Assembly (NCBI GenBank): GCA_023653785.1 | Contig: JAMKCH010088219.1 | Coordinates: 16,838 to 80,837 of the forward strand | Origin: Ophioderma brevispina | Lineage: Eukaryota > Echinodermata > Ophiuroidea > Amphilepidida > Ophiodermatidae | DNA: 64,000 nucleotides | Reading direction: 5' to 3' | Made by a program: the position numbers and the translations under genes | The notes under the pieces: model-generated | What the model was told of the DNA's origin: nothing | The model's database searches: none | The model's input: only the letters and a program-made list of their open reading frames with translations | Shown: positions 59,095-64,000 of the stretch, piece by piece | How positions within the stretch are numbered: position 1 is the stretch's first letter | Layout: each line of letters starts with the position of its first letter

Positions 59095-60903
59095 GGGTAG
59101 CCATGCCCCACCGTGGAATGATCGTGACCTGCATTGGCCAATCCTCTCATGTCAAGGTCTTTAAAATAAGATTTGATGATAGTTTGCAGCACATTATGCA
59201 CCACCGACTAAAGCAAGGCAATTTAAACGGTCGCAGTCCGTACGGGAATTCCCACTCGCCACCACTGATCTATTTATAAAACGCGCACAGTGACTTTACT
59301 GTTCAGGCTCGTCCATTGACTCGGTCGGCAGTTTTGCGCTATCAATGAAGCTTGGCGCACCGCTATGGTCCGATTTGTTGAAAATGAGTGAGCCCATCGG
59401 GAAATCTCTGAGGTCAGCATTAAGGCAATGTATTTGTTCTACTAGCCAAACGGCCGGGCCGAATAGTAAACAAAAATATCCAACTAACGCCATGCTAGGA
59501 CTGCATTGTATCATTAAGAAAGTGGCATGGGGCTACGAATGGTATTTATAAAAGCCTAAACCGTCTGCCACGATTGCATAATGAAATGTTAGTTGAATAT
59601 TCGCGAACCGTGTTCAGTACTTTAGATAGAATGTGTTGGCCCTTCTGGGAAAACAGGCGCTGTAACAATGTTTAGTGTTATTGTATGTGTGTAGCCTGTG
59701 TCAATATGAAAGCCCAAAACACTGTACACCTACGAAATATCTGGAATGACCGACACCTGTGTGGAATCCGGTTCAAGGGGACCAATTCCTTACGTGGAAG
59801 GTTCTACAGGCGGAAGTTTGTCCTGCGCTTTTCCACGGTCCACACGTGCTCTCATGATAGAGAATTCATTTGCCATTTTCTCTACTGTGTTTCCCAGTGT
59901 TGCTGCCTGCATTACAATATATAAAAATGTGGCTCCTCTCTTTTTACTCTTTATTGTATTGTCACCACCGTTTTTTAAAAAAACCATTGAGATACATCAT
60001 ATGTTTATTACACTTATTGGACCAAAACTTCCACAATACCACATTTTAAAAAAGCCCCAAAAATTCAGAATTTTTGGATTTTTGCACAGTTGTATTGGCA
60101 ATGGCAGTAACAATACTGTGAAAGCGTTAGAGACTCAAAAATTCTTCTGGGTCGCAAAAAGAAGGTAATGTTTATTAGAATATTTAATATCGGAGAATCT
60201 CCGATAATAATTCTTCGTGCCTGGAAAACGTCCTTTCAATATGAAATAGCCAGGAAATCGTGCCAGTACGTGTCTCGATCATCCATTAGTTGTTCCGCCG
60301 GTTCAGCAAGTCAAGTTGGAAGTCATTTTCGTAAGGTGGCACTCAGCTATTTCATCATGGACGACATAATTTGGCGTTTTCAGCTCCTCCTGAAAAATTA
60401 CAATCATGCAGGGATCTTGATTCCAATTGTATACAAAATCGCTTATTTTAGGCACTACGCATCTTTTAGCATGTCATCGCAGGTATAGTCAAAAGACCAT
60501 TACCAAACAACAACTGTGAGAACTGGGGGCGCTCTTAAAATGTGCATTATGGCTTTGAAATTATGAGATGGAAATTGGGAACGGGGCATTATTACGGCCT
60601 CAACAGACTATATAATGTTAAACCATTTAGAAAAATAATACAAATAAATACCTTTTATGGATAAATTTTCAACAATAGCGATCATCAAAGGAGTACAAAA
60701 TCAGTACTTTGGCCTTCTTTTTTTCCACTTTGATACAAAGTTGGTCATTACCAAAAGTTCAGCCTCATCAATTGGAGGAATTTCAACATATGACTTCTCT
60801 TTATTTCTTGTTTTATTAATATTTTGTATTGGTATTCAGTGCCAATCGGTGAAGAGACAAAAGTGGATTTTCAGAATCTCGGACATCCGTGGACGAAGAT
60901 GAA
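59095..60903 (+). repeat. 1.8 kb tandem duplication, left copy
   Basis: From GGGTAGCCATG to CGTGGACGAAGATGAA the block is repeated at 60904-62763 in the same orientation. The two copies differ by substitutions and very many one-base indels. Inside (59745-59815) is a minus-strand scrap of the LINE post-RT segment, with KEWVTLNRI-like coding. Otherwise the unit is intronic in character. Confidence 0.9.
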
Positions 60904-60904
60904 G
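60840..60904 (+). pseudogene. Broken left half of the Calx-beta exon
   Basis: After an intron-like TTGGTATTCAG acceptor, the sequence matches the first 66 bases of the exon at 62697, less one A (GTGGATTTTCAG for GTGGAATTTTCAG). The deletion shifts the frame. The match stops at the duplication border, with no donor site. If spliced in, it would disrupt the host protein, so it is most likely skipped or an assembly artefact. Confidence 0.75.
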
Positions 60905-62763
60905 GGTAGCCCATGCACCACCGTGGAATGATTCGTTGACCTGCATGTGGCAATCCTCTCATGCCCGGTCTTTAAAAACGATTTGATGATAGTTTTGCAG
61001 CACAATTATGCACCACCGACTAAAGCAAGGCAATTTAAACGGTCGCAGCTCCGTACGGGAATTCCCACTCGCCACTCACTGATCTATTTATAAACGCGCA
61101 CAGTGACTTCAAATTCCGGTCACTGTTCAGGCTCGTCCAATGACTCGTTCGGCAGTTTTGCGCTATGAATGAAGCTTGGCCGCCACCGCCTGGTACGATT
61201 TGTTTGAAAAATGAGTGCGCCCCATCGGGAAATCTCTGAGTCAGCCTTTAATGCACATGTTTTGCTTCTACTAGCCAAACGGCCGGGCCGAATAGTAAAC
61301 AAAATACCAACTAACGCATGCTAGACTGCATTGTATACATTAAGAAAGTTTGCATTGCTGCATTACAAATGGCTATTTATAAACAGCCTAAACTCGTCTG
61401 CCACGATTGCATAATGAAATGTTATTGAATATTCGGAACCTGTGTTCAGTACTTTCTAAGAGTGTGTTGTACCTTCTGGGAAAACAGGCGCTGTAACAAA
61501 TGTTTATTGTTATTGTATGTGTGTAGCCTGTGTACAATATGAAACCCAAACTACTTTACACCTACGAAATATCTGGAATGACCGACACCTGTGTGAATCC
61601 TGTTCAAGGTGACCCATTCCTTACGTGGAAGGTTGCTACCAGGCGGAAGTTCTGTCCTGCGCTTTTCCACTGGTCCACACGTGCTCTCATGATAGAGAAT
61701 CTCATTTGCCATTTCTCTACTGTGTTTCCCAGTGTGTGCTGCCTGCATTACAATATATACAAATGTGGGCTTCCTTCTCTTTTTACTCTTTTATTGTATG
61801 TCCACCGTTTTTTAAAAACCATTGAGATACATCATATTTTATTACACTTATTGTACACAACTTAAAACAATAACACATTTTCTAAAAACGCCCCCAAATT
61901 TCCGAATATTTTGAGATTTTTGCACAGTTGTATTGGTAATTGGCTAGTAAACAATACCTGTGAAAGGTAGAGCTCAAAATTCTCTGTGTCGCAAAAGAAG
62001 GAATTTTGTAATTAGAATATTTAATATTGGAGATCTCCGATAATAATTCTACGGCTGCTGGAAACGTCCTTTCAATATGAAATAGCCAGGAAATCGTGCC
62101 ATGTACGTGTCTACGCTCATCCATTAGTTGTTCCGCCGGTTCAGCAAGTCAAGTTGGAGGTCATTTTCGTAAGGTGGCACTCAGCTATTTCATCATGGAC
62201 GGACATAAATTTGGCGTTTTCAGCTCCCTCATGAAATAATTACAATCATGCAGGGATCTTGATTCCAATTGTATACAAAATCGCTTATTTTATGACAAAT
62301 ACGCATTTTTTAGCATTGTCATTCGCAGGTATAGTTAAAAAGACCATTACCAACACAACTGTGGAAATTGGGGGCGCTCTTAAAAATGTGCCATTATTGC
62401 TTTAAATTTATGAGAATGGGGAAATTGTGAACTGGCATTATTACGCCCTCAACAGACTAATAATGTTAAAACATTTTAGAAAAAATACAACTAAAATACC
62501 CTTTTTATGGATAAAGTTTTCACAATAGCTTATCATCAAAGGAGTTACAAATCAGTACTTTGGCCTTTCTTTTTTTCCACTTTGATACAAAGTTGTGTCA
62601 TATACCCAAAAAGTTCAGCCTCATCAATTGAGGAATTTCAACACTCATGACTTCTCTTTATTTCTTTTTTTATTAATATTTTGTATTGGTATTCAGTGCC
62701 AATCGGTGAAGAGACAAAAGTGGAATTTTCAGAATCTCGGACATCCGTGGACGAAGATGAAGG
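60904..62763 (+). repeat. 1.8 kb tandem duplication, right copy
   Basis: It starts GGGTAGCCCATGCACC at the exact point where the left copy breaks off inside the exon, and runs through an equivalent intron into the intact exon. The LINE scrap recurs at 61575-61650 (LPRKEWVTLNRIHTGVG). Confidence 0.9.
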
Positions 62764-62825
62764 ATCAGGCAGTGTCACCCTTACCTTAACCCGCACTGGG
62801 ACTGAAAGCACCTGTACATATGTTG
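62697..62825 (+). CDS. Calx-beta domain exon (partial gene)
   Basis: The 129-base exon has a good acceptor (polypyrimidine tract, then TTGGTATTCAG) and a GTTAGT donor. It enters and leaves in phase 1, so it is a symmetric 43-codon exon. The peptide contains SVDEDEGSGSVTLTLTRTG, preceded by VEFSES, which is the N-terminal half of a Calx-beta domain: strand, VxE(D/E)xG turn, strand, RTG. Calx-beta repeats bind calcium in sodium-calcium exchangers and are adhesion modules in large extracellular proteins such as FRAS1/FREM and ADGRV1. Which protein this belongs to cannot be told. No other exon of the gene is recognisable here; a LINE lies downstream, in what would be the next intron. Confidence 0.8.
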
Positions 62826-62908
62826 GTTAGTGTGTAAAAGATTTATTTTTTTTTTCTGTTTCTCGTCAACCGAAAAGGTTCTCCTCTCTGACTAGAACAT
62901 TAATATCG

Positions 62909-62911
<3 letters not shown>

Positions 62912-62941
<30 letters not shown>

Positions 62942-63003
62942 CATACATACATACATACATACATACATACATACATACATACATACATACATACATACAT
63001 ACA

Positions 63004-63034
<31 letters not shown>
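62912..63034. repeat. Perfect (CATA)n microsatellite, about 30 units
   Basis: About 120 bases of uninterrupted CATA repeats. It abuts the 3' end of a minus-strand LINE, so on that strand the element ends in (TATG)n. Confidence 0.95.
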
Positions 63035-63151
63035 TTCAAATCTTTATTCAATGATAATCATACATGAGCCACCGAAACGGCAAACAACATTACATTGAAT
63101 AATTATGAACAACATGATATTCCATTAAACGGTCGAGCAAGCTGAAAAAAA
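63035..63151 (-). other. LINE 3' untranslated region
   Basis: About 117 bases separate the stop codon from the (TATG)n tail. Near the end, AATAAA occurs in GAATAAAGATTTG on the minus strand, a possible polyadenylation signal. Confidence 0.65.
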
Positions 63152-64000
63152 TTAATTTTCTCCGGTGAGTTTGTGTCTGATTTTCCATATTAGATTTGTG
63201 CCAATCATTACGCTAACAGAGCAATACTTGGCAACAGCTTTAGCAACGACGTTGGGGAGACCAAGGATCTTCAATCCCCGACGAAATCGATAATGGACAT
63301 GACCGAGTGATCCGATCACAAAGACGATGATTTTGCAGCTAAATCCGCAAATAGTAAGCAGATTGCAAAGGGGCTGATTCTTGTTGAATTTAGCCTTATA
63401 GCAGTCCTCAATGAAAGCGTCAAAGGGACAAGATATTTCAACTATAAAGCACTTCATATTCTCGTAATCAATGAGGAAAAGATCGGGTTTTCTTGCTTGT
63501 ATGACCTGAAATATATTGACAAATTGAATCTCCTCATCGTCATTTGTGACAAGATCACTCGAAATGGTCTTTTCGTGGTAAATAGTCATAGAAGTGTTGT
63601 ATTTCGGTATCTCTTTTTGTAAGAGTTTTACCAGTCTATTATGCCTCGCAATATAATTATCCCGAAATTGCATGCAGCCATTTGCAACATGCGAAATTGT
63701 GTCATAAGGATTATTACAGAGAGGGCAAGACTTGCTGACCTGAGGATACATGACATGAAGCAAGGATTTAGTTTCAGCGACCTGTAGCCTCGCCTTAGTG
63801 ATGAACTTGATGACGTCATCACTTAAGTCACCGTTCTTCAGGTGTGCCATAGAACACGCATAGTCTGTCTTCTCGAGGTCAGCAAGTCTTCCCTGTGATT
63901 CAAGTTCTTTCCAGTTCTTCAGTTCCAATTCTGTCTGCCTTTCGATAATAAAATGGTATGTTTTTTTATGACACGTTATGATATCGTTACCAGCCTTTAT
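63152..64000 (-). CDS. LINE pol, C-terminal part with restriction-like endonuclease
   Basis: The minus strand is open for 282 codons from the window edge to a TAA at 63152-63154, so the 5' part, including any reverse transcriptase, lies outside. There is no internal start to choose. In visible numbering a zinc motif has C92, C95, H104 and C109 (CPLCNNPYDTISHVANGC), followed by RHN at 119-121. Then KPD (D173) and VEISCPFD (E188) form a PD-(D/E)XK-like pair. CCHC, then R/KHN, then PD...E is the layout of the restriction-like endonuclease of R2/NeSL-type LINEs, which nicks target DNA to prime reverse transcription. The intact frame suggests a young insertion. The 3' end runs into (TATG)n. Confidence 0.8.
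   Translation of the reverse strand: MKAGNDIITCHKKTYHFIIERQTELELKNWKELESQGRLADLEKTDYACSMAHLKNGDLSDDVIKFITKARLQVAETKSLLHVMYPQVSKSCPLCNNPYDTISHVANGCMQFRDNYIARHNRLVKLLQKEIPKYNTSMTIYHEKTISSDLVTNDDEEIQFVNIFQVIQARKPDLFLIDYENMKCFIVEISCPFDAFIEDCYKAKFNKNQPLCNLLTICGFSCKIIVFVIGSLGHVHYRFRRGLKILGLPNVVAKAVAKYCSVSVMIGTNLIWKIRHKLTGEN

Overview
The window looks like intergenic or intronic DNA from a repeat-rich animal genome, most likely a marine invertebrate and possibly a deuterostome such as an echinoderm or hemichordate. The placement is inference. It rests on AT-rich sequence, one Calx-beta exon with GT-AG borders, tRNA-derived SINEs, several LINE clades, a Penelope-like element and many small DNA transposons. 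There are no bacterial operons, ribosome binding sites or phage modules. Most open frames are chance frames in repeats, and many lack an ATG.

Layout: 1-4.4 kb holds small palindromes, short tandem repeats and a TA-rich tract ending at a hammerhead-ribozyme-like motif. A foldback transposon of about 1.4 kb (called FB1 here) occurs at 4.57-6.0, 10.8-12.0, 16.46-17.87 and 24.5-25.9 kb, with older broken copies at 34.5-36.3 and 56.2-57.3 kb. Between 7 and 9 kb lie a TA-flanked foldback, a LINE 3' end running into a (CATA)n tract and a SINE fragment. At 12.9-15.4 kb a transposon-containing block is duplicated in tandem, and only the second copy carries a complete SINE. Region 29.4-34.5 kb contains a LINE relic, two related TA-flanked foldbacks and an unusual array of alternating AATCCAAG motifs. 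Region 36.6-39.8 kb has a LINE relic split by a G/C-tract element, then two more local duplications with poly-T at their junctions. Region 40.5-44.9 kb is a cluster of repeats with long G or C runs.

Further right, 46.7-50.9 kb is a decayed minus-strand LINE with recognisable endonuclease and reverse-transcriptase blocks. Region 52.1-53.9 kb is a tandem array of roughly 190 bp units. At 55.1-55.9 kb a Penelope-like reverse-transcriptase relic is interrupted by a hAT-like MITE with a perfect 8-bp target duplication. At 59.1-62.8 kb a 1.8 kb block is tandemly duplicated, with its right border inside the Calx-beta exon: the left copy has a broken half exon and the right copy the intact exon. The window ends in the 3' part of an uninterrupted minus-strand LINE frame with a zinc motif and a restriction-like endonuclease module, followed by a (CATA)n tract.

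The only well-supported host coding sequence is the exon at 62697-62825; the best mobile-element coding sequence is 63152-64000. The rest is layered transposon history, in which several insertions can be proved by comparing empty and filled sites inside this window. The main caution is assembly quality: poly-T tracts at three duplication junctions and many one-base differences between repeat copies could reflect merged haplotypes or uncorrected long-read errors.
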